Origin: CAVTZP01 sp963739245
GTDB taxonomy: Bacteria; Chloroflexota; Dehalococcoidia; Dehalococcoidales; BS750m-G39
Direction of reading: 5' to 3'
DNA length: 64,000 bases
Assembly: GCA_963739245.1 (NCBI GenBank)
Contig: CAVTZP010000003.1
Location: forward strand, 186,001-250,000
This document shows positions 52,943 to 61,351 of this stretch, in pieces. The notes beneath the pieces are model-generated. The model worked only from the letters and a program-made list of their open reading frames with translations, was not told the origin of the DNA and ran no database searches. A program made the translations under genes and the position numbers. Each line of letters starts with the position of its first letter. Position 1 is the stretch's first letter.

Positions 52943-53431
52943 ATGACTGAAGAACAGACTAAGCTCAAACAAAAAGCAAGGCGGGTCCTACAGAGGTTTG
53001 GTAAGAGAAGAGGGAATCTTATCCCCATCTTGCAAACACTTCAGGGGAAGCTCGGCTATCTTCCCCGGGAGGCTATGCTTGAGGTTGCTCAGTTTCTCGA
53101 TATTCCCGAGATGGATGTTTATAGTGTGGTTACCTTTTATAATCAGTTCCGTCTCCAGCCTCCGGGAAGGCACTCAATAAGGGTGTGTTTGGGCACCGCC
53201 TGCCATATGAAGGGTGGTTACATCACGCTGGACGCGTGGAAGAGGCGGCTGGGTATTGACCGGGGACAGACCACCCCGGACCGGGAGTTTGATCTGGATA
53301 CTGTCGCCTGCGTCGGCTGCTGTGTTATGGCGCCGGTAACTGTGGTTGATGATAAACCGCAGGGCAAGGTTGAACCAACTAAAGTGGATGGAATCCTGCT
53401 CTCATTTAAACTGGAAAAAGAAAAACAGTGA
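52943..53431 (+). CDS. NuoE-like [2Fe-2S] subunit
   Basis: Thioredoxin-like [2Fe-2S] protein of the NuoE/HndA/HoxE family, 162 aa. Helical N-terminal part (LIPILQTLQGKLGYLPREAMLEVAQFLDIP), then cluster ligands RVCLGTACHMKGG and ACVGCCVMAP. ATG 52943 is ten bases after the pgk stop. First of three genes encoding a soluble NAD(P)H-linked electron module. Confidence 0.93.
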   Translation: MTEEQTKLKQKARRVLQRFGKRRGNLIPILQTLQGKLGYLPREAMLEVAQFLDIPEMDVYSVVTFYNQFRLQPPGRHSIRVCLGTACHMKGGYITLDAWKRRLGIDRGQTTPDREFDLDTVACVGCCVMAPVTVVDDKPQGKVEPTKVDGILLSFKLEKEKQ

Positions 53432-55341
53432 AAGTAACCAGGCGTCAGAGTGTGCCCTCAGCTTTCCAGGAGATAAAGAGCCATGCCGAATCCCAATGGC
53501 GGGAGCTTGGGGGTGACAAACCGGTAATTATGGTGGGCACTGCCACCTGCGGTCGTGCCGCGGGGGCTCTTGAAGTGCTCCGGGCGATAAAGGGCGAGCT
53601 TAAAAAGCATAAAATTAACTGCCCCGTAATTGAGGTTGGCTGCATGGGGCATTGCTATGCGGAACCAATCGTTACCATAATCAAACCCGGTTATCCTTCT
53701 ATCTGCTATGGGCCGGTCAACCCGGTAATCGCCCAGAGGCTGGTCAGGGAATTTGTCCTCGGCGATAACCCCTGCCTTGAGTTTGTCCTCGGTGCTCTGG
53801 AGAAAAATGATCTTGTTCCCAGCTTCGCTGATTTCCCCCGCGCCCGGTTTGAGCAGAAGGTTATTCTTAAAAACTGCGGATATATTGACCCGGAACATAT
53901 AGAACACTACATCGCCAACGGCGGCTACGGCGCTCTGGCAAAGGCACTCCAGATGCGACCGGAGGAGATTATTGCTGAGGTCCAAAAATCGGGGCTGAGG
54001 GGCAGGGGTGGCGCTGGCTTCCCCACCGGGGAGAAGTGGGAAATCTGCCGCCAGGCCCGGGGTAAGCCCAAATATCTAGTTTGTAACGGCGATGAGGGGG
54101 ACCCCGGCGCCTTTATGGACCGGGCCATTCTGGAGAGCGACCCTCATTCGGTATTAGAAGGCATGCTTATTGCCGGCTATGCTGTCGGGGCAAGATACGG
54201 CTATATCTATGTTCGGGCGGAGTACCCCCTTGCTGTGCAAAGAGCGCGGCTGGCTCTTCGCCAGGCGCGGAAGCTAAGGTTGCTGGGCAGAAATATCCTC
54301 GGCAGTGATTTCAGCCTTGATATCCGGCTGTTTCAAGGCTCGGGTGCCTTTGTCTGCGGTGAGGAGACGGCATTAATTGCCTCGCTGGAGGGCAAAGCGG
54401 GCACCCCCTATTACCGCCCGCCATATCCGGCAGTCAGTGGCCTTTACGGGAAGCCGACGGTTATCAATAATGTGAAGACCTTAGCCTTTATCCGTCACGT
54501 AATTCAGTATGGGGGTGAGAGGTTTGCCAGCATTGGCACTGAGGGAAGCAAGGGGACGGCGGTTTTTGCCCTTGCCGGTAAGGTGGTTAACACCGGGCTG
54601 GTTGAGGTGCCCATGGGCACCACCCTGCGCCACGTCATCTTTGATGTTGGCAGCGGTATTAAGGAGGGCAAGCGTTTCAAGGCAGTGCAGATAGGCGGCC
54701 CCTCCGGCGGCTGTCTCCCTGAATCTGCCCTTGATTTGCCTATTGACTTTGACTCCCTTACCGATGCCGGGGCGATGATGGGCTCGGGGGGGATGATTGT
54801 CCTTGATGAAGACGATTGCATGGTAGAGATAGCCCGCTATTTTCAGGAATTTACGCAGAGGGAGTCCTGCGGCAAGTGCACCTTCTGCCGTCTCGGGACA
54901 AAACAGATGCTGCAAGTCCTGGATGAATTTACCAGGGGTAAGGGGAAGATTGAAGACCTTGATATGCTCAGCCAGCTGGCGGAGGATGTGAAGGCGGGCT
55001 CACTCTGTGGTCTGGGGAGGACAGCACCAAATCCGGTATTGAGCACCCTGCGCTTTTTCCGTGAGGAATATGAGGCGCATATCAAGGAGGGACGATGCCC
55101 GGCACTCATGTGCCGCGACCTCATCGCCTATTACATTATCCCGGAGAGGTGCGAGCGCGCCTGTGATGCCTGCGTTGGCACTTGCACCGTGGAGGCAATA
55201 TCCAGCCACCCCACCAAGCGGTATAAGATTATTGACCAGAAGAAGTGTGTCAAGTGCGGCACCTGTCTTTCCGCCTGCCCTCCCCAGTACAGGGCGGTGG
55301 TCAAATTGTCACCGCCAAGCCTGGTGCCAGTGTTAAAATAA
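53428..55341 (+). CDS. NuoF-like flavoprotein (HndC type)
   Basis: NAD(P)H-oxidising flavo-iron-sulfur subunit, 637 aa. Residues 30-125 form an N-terminal thioredoxin-like [2Fe-2S] domain (GTATCGRAAGA, EVGCMGHCYAEP). FMN/NADH core: SGLRGRGGAGFPTGEKW and CNGDEGDPGAFMDR; N3-type cluster SCGKCTFCRLGTKQM near residue 485. The C-terminus has two ferredoxin-type clusters (CERACDACVGTC, CVKCGTCLSACP). GTG 53428 overlaps the previous stop. The domain set matches electron-bifurcating HndC/HydB-like proteins; the catalytic partner is not in the window. Confidence 0.94.
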   Translation: MKVTRRQSVPSAFQEIKSHAESQWRELGGDKPVIMVGTATCGRAAGALEVLRAIKGELKKHKINCPVIEVGCMGHCYAEPIVTIIKPGYPSICYGPVNPVIAQRLVREFVLGDNPCLEFVLGALEKNDLVPSFADFPRARFEQKVILKNCGYIDPEHIEHYIANGGYGALAKALQMRPEEIIAEVQKSGLRGRGGAGFPTGEKWEICRQARGKPKYLVCNGDEGDPGAFMDRAILESDPHSVLEGMLIAGYAVGARYGYIYVRAEYPLAVQRARLALRQARKLRLLGRNILGSDFSLDIRLFQGSGAFVCGEETALIASLEGKAGTPYYRPPYPAVSGLYGKPTVINNVKTLAFIRHVIQYGGERFASIGTEGSKGTAVFALAGKVVNTGLVEVPMGTTLRHVIFDVGSGIKEGKRFKAVQIGGPSGGCLPESALDLPIDFDSLTDAGAMMGSGGMIVLDEDDCMVEIARYFQEFTQRESCGKCTFCRLGTKQMLQVLDEFTRGKGKIEDLDMLSQLAEDVKAGSLCGLGRTAPNPVLSTLRFFREEYEAHIKEGRCPALMCRDLIAYYIIPERCERACDACVGTCTVEAISSHPTKRYKIIDQKKCVKCGTCLSACPPQYRAVVKLSPPSLVPVLK

Positions 55342-55345
55342 GAAG

Positions 55346-55999
55346 ATGAAGACGGTATCTTTAATTATTGATGGCAAAGAAGTAAAAGCCCGCGAGGGGG
55401 AGAGGCTCCTGTGGGCGGCGCTAAATAATGGCATCTATATCCCCAATCTCTGTGCCTTACGTGATGCCTCAGAGCCTGCCGCTTCCTGCCGGCTGTGCTG
55501 GGTGGAGGTGGAGGGCAAAAGTCAACCGGTTACTGCCTGCACTGAGATAGTGGAACAAGGCATGGTGGTGAACACCAGGGGCGCTGGGGCTCTAAGGCTG
55601 GCACGCACTGCCCTTGAGCTGCTTTTGGCCAGCAATGTGGTTGATTGTGCCCACTGCCCGGTTAGTGGCTCCTGCGAGCTTCAGAAGATAGCGGCTCACC
55701 TCGGTGTTAAGCTCAAGTCGAGGCGCTTCAGGAAGATTTTACGCAATCTGCCGGTGGATTCCAGCAGCCCGGTGTTTATCTATGACCCGAACAAGTGCGT
55801 GGTCTGTGGCCGGTGTATCTGGGTCTGCCGGGAGCGGCTGGGTATCGGAGTCCTTGGTTTTGCCCACCGTGGCTTTGAGCGAAGGGTCACCACCTTTGGT
55901 GACGAGCCCATTGGTAAATGCCGGTGCCTGGAGTGTGGCGAGTGTGTGATTGCCTGCCCGACTGGTGCTCTGTGCTTTAAGGATAAGCCGGGCTCTTAG
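55346..55999 (+). CDS. NuoG N-terminal-like iron-sulfur protein
   Basis: 217 aa. Residues 1-78 are a [2Fe-2S] ferredoxin (CALRDASEPAASCRLCWVEV, TACTE). A Cys cluster CAHCPVSGSC near residue 105 corresponds to the NuoG N5 site. Two [4Fe-4S] motifs, CVVCGRCIWVCRE and CRCLECGECVIACPTGAL, follow. It ends there: no hydrogenase H-cluster and no formate dehydrogenase domain. It therefore acts as an electron adaptor between the NuoF-like protein and an unlinked redox enzyme. It is convergent with the phosphohexomutase, overlapping by four bases. Confidence 0.92.
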   Translation: MKTVSLIIDGKEVKAREGERLLWAALNNGIYIPNLCALRDASEPAASCRLCWVEVEGKSQPVTACTEIVEQGMVVNTRGAGALRLARTALELLLASNVVDCAHCPVSGSCELQKIAAHLGVKLKSRRFRKILRNLPVDSSSPVFIYDPNKCVVCGRCIWVCRERLGIGVLGFAHRGFERRVTTFGDEPIGKCRCLECGECVIACPTGALCFKDKPGS

Positions 56000-57423
56000 A
56001 CCCCAGCCAATTGCCTCCCCAGTTCAAGGAATCTTTCTACCCGCGCTGGGCTGTCGCTTTCGGCATAGATGCGGAGTAGTGGCTCGGTTCCGGAAAACCT
56101 GATGAGTAGCCAGCTATTATCCGCCAGTATAAAGCGGAAGCCATCGGTTGTATCTGATTTTACCACTTTAATCCCGTCAAGGGACCGCGGTAGATTATCG
56201 CTGATGCGGTTAGTTATCGCCTGGCACTGGTCTTCAGGGAAGGTAAAATCCTGGCGCTGATAGTGGTGAGGGCCGACTTTACTGTATAGGTAGTCGAGGA
56301 GTTGCGACGGGGTCTTGCCGGTCTTGAGCATAAGGTCAAGGAAGTAAAGACCAGCCAGAATGCCGTCTCGCTCCGGCACATGACCGCGGAAGCCGTAGCC
56401 GCCACTCTCCTCCCCGCCAACAAGGGCGTTTGTCGTTATCATTTCTTCGGCGACATATTTAAAGCCCACCGGCGTCTCGTAAACCGGGACATTAAATATT
56501 TCGCCTAAACGGTAGAGCATAGTAGTATCAGTTATGGTCTTGACGATAGCCCCCTTCTCTCCCCGCACCTCCAGCAAATAGAGGCAGAGGAGGGCAAAGA
56601 CCTGGAGGGGGGTTAAAAACACACCCTTCTCATCAATTATGCCAATGCGGTCGGCATCCCCATCAGTGGCTAAGCCAACGTCTGCCTTCTGCTCTTTAAC
56701 CGTCGCCGAGAGCTTGGCAAGGTTGGTGGCAATTGGCTCGGGTCTTATCCCGGGGAAGAGGGGATTACGCTCGCTATTTATTTCTACTAGCTTAAGAGTG
56801 CCACCACCCAGCAATGTCTTAAAATAGCCGATGCCCGCCCCATGCATAGGGTCAGCTATTACCTTTAACTTGGCTTGGCGTAACTGGTCCAGGTCAACGA
56901 GCCTGGCTAATTGCTTGACATAGATTGGCGCCAGGTCAAAATACTGGACGGTGCCCTGGTCTAGGGCTTTGGGCAGTGGCATTTGGTTTATTTTACCTGA
57001 GGTCAGGATATTAGAGAGACGCTTTTCTATCTCAGTGGTAATCTTAGGTGAGGCACTAGTCCCGTCTTGAGTTTTGAACTTGAAGCCGTTCCAGTTAGCC
57101 GGGTTATGGCTGGCAGTGATGATGATGGCACCGCCCGTCTTTTTCGCCAGAATGCCGTAGCTTATCACCGGCGTTGGTGTCGCCTTGGGGCAGAGGTAGA
57201 CATTTATTCCATTGCCGGCAACAACCTCAGCTGCGGCTTGGGCAAAGTCCTCGGAGGCAAAGCGGGTGTCATAGCCGATGATTAGCCCCTCGCTTGCCAG
57301 CTCCGCCTGTTTGAGGTAGTCAGCCACCGCCTGGGCACAAGCCCTCACGTTATCAAAGGTGAAGTCCTGAGCGATAATCCCCCGCCAGCCGTCGGTGCCG
57401 AATTTAATAGGATTTTTAGTCAA
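55996..57423 (-). CDS. Phosphoglucomutase/phosphomannomutase family
   Basis: Alpha-D-phosphohexomutase moving phosphate between C1 and C6 of hexose phosphates. 475 aa, four domains. FGTDGWRG at the N-terminus, catalytic Ser in ITASHNPANWNGFK near residue 103, metal loop DGDADRIG near residue 255, sugar loop GEESGGYGF and C-terminal phosphate loop RFSGTEPLLRIY. Substrate (glucose, mannose or both) cannot be told. No partner genes are nearby. Confidence 0.94.
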   Translation of the reverse strand: MTKNPIKFGTDGWRGIIAQDFTFDNVRACAQAVADYLKQAELASEGLIIGYDTRFASEDFAQAAAEVVAGNGINVYLCPKATPTPVISYGILAKKTGGAIIITASHNPANWNGFKFKTQDGTSASPKITTEIEKRLSNILTSGKINQMPLPKALDQGTVQYFDLAPIYVKQLARLVDLDQLRQAKLKVIADPMHGAGIGYFKTLLGGGTLKLVEINSERNPLFPGIRPEPIATNLAKLSATVKEQKADVGLATDGDADRIGIIDEKGVFLTPLQVFALLCLYLLEVRGEKGAIVKTITDTTMLYRLGEIFNVPVYETPVGFKYVAEEMITTNALVGGEESGGYGFRGHVPERDGILAGLYFLDLMLKTGKTPSQLLDYLYSKVGPHHYQRQDFTFPEDQCQAITNRISDNLPRSLDGIKVVKSDTTDGFRFILADNSWLLIRFSGTEPLLRIYAESDSPARVERFLELGRQLAGV

Positions 57424-57456
57424 CCCTATCCCCTTTATCCCCTTCCCCTTTTAAAG
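57422..57456. repeat. Partial copy of the intergenic repeat
   Basis: CAACCCTATCCCCTTTATCC followed by CCTTCCCCTTTT resembles the tail plus one arm of palindrome B; the other arm and palindrome A are missing. Low confidence fragment. Confidence 0.35.
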
Positions 57457-57528
57457 ATTGCTTTAGCTTCTATTCTATCACGAAACACTACAGTTCGCAC
57501 TGAAGCTTGTCAAGCAACTCCCGCCACC

Positions 57529-57557
57529 TTGACGCTATCTGCTGGAGTTAATATAAT
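57529..57557 (+). promoter_or_regulatory. Promoter of the C_GCAxxG_C_C gene
   Basis: TTGACG (57529-57534), 17-base spacer, TATAAT (57552-57557), about 50 bases before the start codon. Confidence 0.7.
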
Positions 57558-57611
57558 GGGTTTTACCGTAGAAGTTAGTTGGACGGTATTTCTTAAAAGG
57601 GAGGTAAGACA

Positions 57612-58121
57612 ATGGCAAAGACTGCCGCTGAGAAGGCCTATGAGCTGGGTAAGAAATATGAAAAGGACTACAAGGGCTGCAGCCAGTGTGCAATAGCTGC
57701 GCTCCAGGATGCCTTTGATATCAGGAATGATGATATTTTCAAGGCAGCCACTGGCCTCGCTGGTGGTGGCTGTGGGACTGTTGATGGCAGTTGCGGGGCC
57801 TATGTGGGGTCTATCATGGTTCTGGGCTCCCTGTTAGGTAGAGAGAGGGATAAATTTGGCGACTTTGGGAGTATTGCTCCTTCATCCCGGACCTATGAAC
57901 TGGCCAGAAAGTTTCGGGACAAATATATTAAAGAGTATGGCTCTGTGGTCTGCCGCAATATCCAGACTAAAGTCTTAGGGCGGCCCTACTACATTATTGA
58001 CGAGGATGAGTTCAAAAAATTTGAGGATGCCGGGGGTCATAGCGATAAAGGCTGCCCCGAGGTGGTGGGCAAAGCGGCTAGATGGATGGCAGAACTCATA
58101 CTGGAAGCAAAGCTGCTTTAG
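57612..58121 (+). CDS. C_GCAxxG_C_C family putative redox protein
   Basis: 169 aa. The family name pattern is visible as GCSQCAIAAL near residue 22, followed by GGGCGTVDGSCGAY near residue 53, then CRNIQTKVLG near 115 and KGCPEVVGKAA near 147. Such proteins are common in anaerobes, often near oxidoreductases or transporters; biochemical role unknown. GGGAGGTAAGAC precedes ATG 57612, with its own promoter. Confidence 0.9.
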   Translation: MAKTAAEKAYELGKKYEKDYKGCSQCAIAALQDAFDIRNDDIFKAATGLAGGGCGTVDGSCGAYVGSIMVLGSLLGRERDKFGDFGSIAPSSRTYELARKFRDKYIKEYGSVVCRNIQTKVLGRPYYIIDEDEFKKFEDAGGHSDKGCPEVVGKAARWMAELILEAKLL

Positions 58122-58137
58122 GTAATCCCACCCCCTC

Positions 58138-58329
58138 TTAGACGCCCTGTTTGTTACCTTTAATGTATTTGGTAATAGTCCTGCGGTTTAAACATATATG
58201 AATAAGACATAGGATAACAAATATAGTTGCTACCACGATGTGAAATACGGGGGGACCAGGGTGTCGTGGTGATGATTCGGCAATACCACCAATTACAGTC
58301 AATAAACCAGTCAAATAGTTTTTATACAT
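58138..58329 (-). CDS. Small membrane protein, DUF4405-like
   Basis: 63 aa with two hydrophobic stretches, LTGLLTVIGGIAE and FHIVVATIFVILCLIHICLN, the second holding two His as in DUF4405/cytochrome b-like helices, and a basic end. No Shine-Dalgarno. Could be a fragment of a longer haem-binding membrane protein. Confidence 0.45.
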   Translation of the reverse strand: MYKNYLTGLLTVIGGIAESSPRHPGPPVFHIVVATIFVILCLIHICLNRRTITKYIKGNKQGV

Positions 58330-58423
58330 CCATAGGCAAAGTATTGATACATTCTTATACCCCCTTATAGGCTTTATTACTTCCCCAGCGCCTCTTTCCT
58401 CAGGAGTTTGGCTTTATCGGTCT

Positions 58424-59008
58424 TTAACTCCCAGTTAATGTTTTTTCTCGTAATTCTTCTAAGGTAATTATACTATAATTTTGGGGGGCTATGGGGCGTT
58501 TAGCCAGTCTTGTAGCTCTTGCAGCACCTGGCTGGTGGTTGGCTCTGGTTACGGTTATCAGATTTACCTGGGGCTGGCGCTTGATAGCGTCGGCATAGGG
58601 GTTGGGGCTGAGCATGATAGTGCCGAGGACTTTCTTCCCGCTATTAATTATGCTTTGAACAGCTTCCCTGAATTTGGCCGAGAATAGCTCCATCTTGCCA
58701 ATTTCATCAACGACGACCAGGTCGCACTCCCGGGCGGCTTGTTCAAGGGCAGAAACGCCGACCTTCTCCAGGCTATCAATATCAACCCCGTACTTGCTCA
58801 CCCGATGCGGGCTTTTGAAATTGATATGAGCCAGTATGGCAGTCTGTCCGTCCAGGGTAACCAGCCGGAAGCCTTGTCTTACCCCCTGGCTCCTTATTTC
58901 CTCGGTGTAAAACCCGCCAGCCTTGCCCTTCACCCCGGCGATGGCTTGTTTTATAAGGCTGGTTTTGCCTGTCCCCGGCTGGCCGGTGAGCAGATAGACT
59001 TGCTTCAT
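58424..59008 (-). CDS. THEP1-type NTPase
   Basis: Nucleoside-triphosphatase of the THEP1 family (archaea, some bacteria and eukaryotes); in vivo role unclear. 194 aa. P-loop GQPGTGKTSLI near residue 8, GGFYTEEIR, Walker B LVVVDEIGKMELFS near residue 98, and a C-terminal helix ending TLEELRE. ATG 59008 is three bases after the stop of the small basic peptide gene in its corrected frame. Confidence 0.92.
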   Translation of the reverse strand: MKQVYLLTGQPGTGKTSLIKQAIAGVKGKAGGFYTEEIRSQGVRQGFRLVTLDGQTAILAHINFKSPHRVSKYGVDIDSLEKVGVSALEQAARECDLVVVDEIGKMELFSAKFREAVQSIINSGKKVLGTIMLSPNPYADAIKRQPQVNLITVTRANHQPGAARATRLAKRPIAPQNYSIITLEELREKTLTGS

Positions 59009-59011
59009 GGC

Positions 59012-59108
59012 TTAGCTCTGGGGTTGTGCCTGAGCCTTTCTTCTTAAGCTCCAGCTTCTTTCTCTTGCGCCGGTGTTTTAAGATGGCTACCTGTCTTTTC
59101 TTGTTCAT
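59012..59108 (-). CDS. Small basic peptide, possible frameshift at its end
   Basis: ATG 59108 opens MNKKRQVAILKHRRKRKKLE, strongly basic. As written, the frame runs on through THEP1 in a wrong frame to 58782. With one G fewer in the GG near 59040, it would end KKAQAQPQS and stop at 59014-59012, three bases before the THEP1 ATG: a natural gene boundary. I report it as a probable 31-aa gene with low certainty. Confidence 0.4.
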
Positions 59109-59128
59109 CGTTAGTAATATAACCTAAA

Positions 59129-59335
59129 TCAGCCTTTCCTGCCACCTTTACCGGAGAAGACCTGGACAAAGCGGGCAAAGGAGCGGTCGTAGGTCTTCTC
59201 TACCTCAGGGGGGAAGACGCAGGCGGGAAGCTCGCTGGACTCAAGGTGGTAAGAGATGCACTCACAGCACTTGCCTTTTCTTGAGCACGGCTCGTAGGTG
59301 CAGTTGCACTTGGCTTTATTGCTTCAATCTGGCAT
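59129..59335 (-). CDS. DUF6485-like Cys-rich protein with in-frame TGA
   Basis: The frame reads KCNCTYEPCSRKGKCCECIS and FPPEVEKTYDRSFARF, characteristic of the small DUF6485 metal-binding proteins, and stops at 59131-59129. Upstream, the same frame reaches ATG 59335, but codon 4 (59326-59324) is TGA: M-P-D-TGA-S-N-K-A-K-C. Relatives as I recall them have a Cys near that spot, so this is a Cys-to-stop change, a read error or a Sec codon. No other start fits. It lies eight bases after the stop of the MetE-like gene. Confidence 0.6.
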
Positions 59336-59343
59336 TCCACTTA

Positions 59344-60367
59344 TTACCCATATCGCTTTCTTATATTTGCCGATAGCTCAGCCAGCAGCTCAAGGGCTTG
59401 GGCGGCGGCGTCAATACTTAGCGATGCCAGCCCACAGCTGGGGGTAAGCAGGCCTTGCTTTATCAGTTGCCGGAAGGGGACGCCGTTTCTGGTGAAGGGT
59501 GCCATCGCTGCCTCAAGGCGGTCTTTCAGGCTGGCTACCGTTTCCTTGCCAGCGATGGTTCATCATTGGGGACAATCCCCCAGGCAATAGCGCCACCTTT
59601 ATCCAAGAACTTCTTATTTCCGCCGGATAGAGGCTCAGCGACTGGGCATAGTTATAGGCGTCAAAGCTCAGGATATCAAAGTTGGTACCGAGCAAAACTG
59701 ACCAGTCGGTGTTGCCGCAGCAGTGGACTCCCTTGAGCCCGCTGATCCCGCCAAAGACCTCTTCCAGCAGGCTGATGACCCTCTCGCGTGGAAAGGTTCA
59801 TGGAGACCGAGCCGAAGGCAGACATATATGGCTCGTCAACAAAGATAATGGTATTCTTGGAGATTTTCCTTAGCGCCTTTTCCTGCCAGCCTGCCTTTAG
59901 CCGGAGCAGCTTGGGCACGGCGTCACCAGGATATCATCATAGATTATGGCCCGCTTCTCGTCATCGGTAACGGTCAGCCCCCAGGTAACCGGCCCGGTTA
60001 TCTGCCCTTTGACGGCTAGCGGTGTTAAGTTTTCTAAGCCTAAAAAGCGGTGAAGACCAGCGGCATAGTCTTGGGTAATGGGATATTTATCAATATTGTT
60101 TTCCAGATAGGCAGCATAAAGCTCTTCCAGTTCCTTATCTAAATCCTGGGAGCGGTCAATATGGAGAGTCTCTCCCTTGACCACCGCCCCGGGGAAGCCC
60201 TGGCTGAACTGGGCACACATATTCTCCAGGAAAGTACGCTTGGGTAACTGGGGCCAGGCGGGGATGTCCTTAAGGTAGCGGCTGACCTGCGAGCATGCCT
60301 CGGCTGGGTCGGTGTGGGGCATGCTGCCAATAGCCGTTATTCGGCAGCCAAATTCAATTTTAGGCAT
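59344..60367 (-). pseudogene. MetE/UroD-like methyltransferase, frameshifted
   Basis: Cobalamin-independent methionine synthase/uroporphyrinogen decarboxylase-like TIM barrel. Starts MPKIEFGCRITAIGSMPHTD (ATG 60367, AAGGA upstream). Reading must change frame near 59925 (a G missing from a GGG), near 59785, near 59605 and near 59560 to recover PKLLRLKAGWQEKALRK, IIFVDEPYMSAFG, the zinc-type GVHCCGNTDW, NFDILSFDAYNYAQS, and the end SCGLASLSIDAAAQALELL. With four indels it is either a pseudogene or poorly sequenced. Flanked by mtnP, so methionine metabolism is likely. Confidence 0.8.
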
Positions 60368-60380
60368 AACTAACATTCCT

Positions 60381-60437
60381 TAGTTGTAAATCTAAATCCA
60401 ATCTAAATTCTATATTTAGGATTTAGTGCTTAGGATT
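60381..60437. repeat. AT-rich TCTAAAT-type repeat patch
   Basis: Short iterations TCTAAATCC, TCTAAATTC and TTTAGGATTTAG with inverted character, like 22738-22820. It lies between the MetE-like gene and mtnP. Confidence 0.5.
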
Positions 60438-60457
60438 TGACTCGTCACTTAATATAC

Positions 60458-61309
60458 TTACCAATCAAGAGGTTTAGTTTCTTCCTTGTCTCTGCCGGTA
60501 TCAAATTCGCCGACAGTTATAATTGCTGTCTTCAGTGCGCTGGCGCAGGGGCAATCACGCTTCTGGGGTATTCTCGCCACGGCGAGCTTGATAATCTTCT
60601 TCGCGCTGTCAATGCTCCGGTGCATAATATTCAGGATAATATCTACCGTAACCGGCTCGGCTTCTTCCTGCCAGCTATCATAGTCGCTGACGCAGGCAAT
60701 GCTGGCGTAGCAGATTTCCGCCTCCCGTGCCAGCTTGGCTTCAGGCAGCATCGTCATGCCGATAATATCCGCCCCCCACGAGCGGTATAGCCTTGATTCC
60801 GCCCTGGTGGAAAATGCCGGGCCCTCCATGGCCACATAGGTGCCCTTGGGATGGACGCTCGCCCCGGTTTCTTTCGCCGCCTTAAATAAAATCTGGCTTA
60901 AGTCCGGGCAGAAGGGTTCGGCAAAGGGGATATGGGCGACAATGCCCTCGCCGAAAAAGGTGCTTACCCTTCGGCGGGTGCGGTCAATGAGCTGGTCGGG
61001 GATAACCAGGTCTCCGGGCTTTAATTCTTTCTTGAAACTCCCCACCGAGTTGACGGAGATGATATGCTCCACCCCCAGCGATTTCAGGGCGTAGATATTA
61101 GCTCTTGACGGGACTTCGGTGGGGGAGATGCGGTGCCCCCTCCCGTGGCGGGGCAGAAAGGCAATGCCCACCCCCTCCAGCCGGCCGATAATTATGGTAT
61201 CACTGGGCTTGCCGAAGGGGGTATCTATATTGACTTCTTCAATATCGGTCAGCCCCTCAATATCATACAGCCCCGTCCCCCCGATGACCCCGATTTTAGC
61301 CTGTGGCAT
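60458..61309 (-). CDS. mtnP: S-methyl-5'-thioadenosine phosphorylase
   Basis: Cleaves methylthioadenosine to adenine and methylthioribose-1-phosphate. 283 aa from ATG 61309 (AAGGAGG upstream). IGVIGGTGLYDIEG phosphate loop, LPRHGRGHRISPTEVPSRAN, VSVNSVGS, YVAMEGPAFSTRAESRLYR and IIGMTMLPEAKLAREAE are typical. The product feeds MtnA, encoded at the window end; together they begin methionine salvage. Confidence 0.95.
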   Translation of the reverse strand: MPQAKIGVIGGTGLYDIEGLTDIEEVNIDTPFGKPSDTIIIGRLEGVGIAFLPRHGRGHRISPTEVPSRANIYALKSLGVEHIISVNSVGSFKKELKPGDLVIPDQLIDRTRRRVSTFFGEGIVAHIPFAEPFCPDLSQILFKAAKETGASVHPKGTYVAMEGPAFSTRAESRLYRSWGADIIGMTMLPEAKLAREAEICYASIACVSDYDSWQEEAEPVTVDIILNIMHRSIDSAKKIIKLAVARIPQKRDCPCASALKTAIITVGEFDTGRDKEETKPLDW

Positions 61310-61351
61310 TAGAGCCTCCTTAATATATGGACTCATAAATCTTGCGTTAGC

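Noticed and set aside
58782..59108. 108-aa frame over the THEP1 gene
   Set aside because: Only the first ~24 residues look real; the rest is THEP1 read in the wrong frame.
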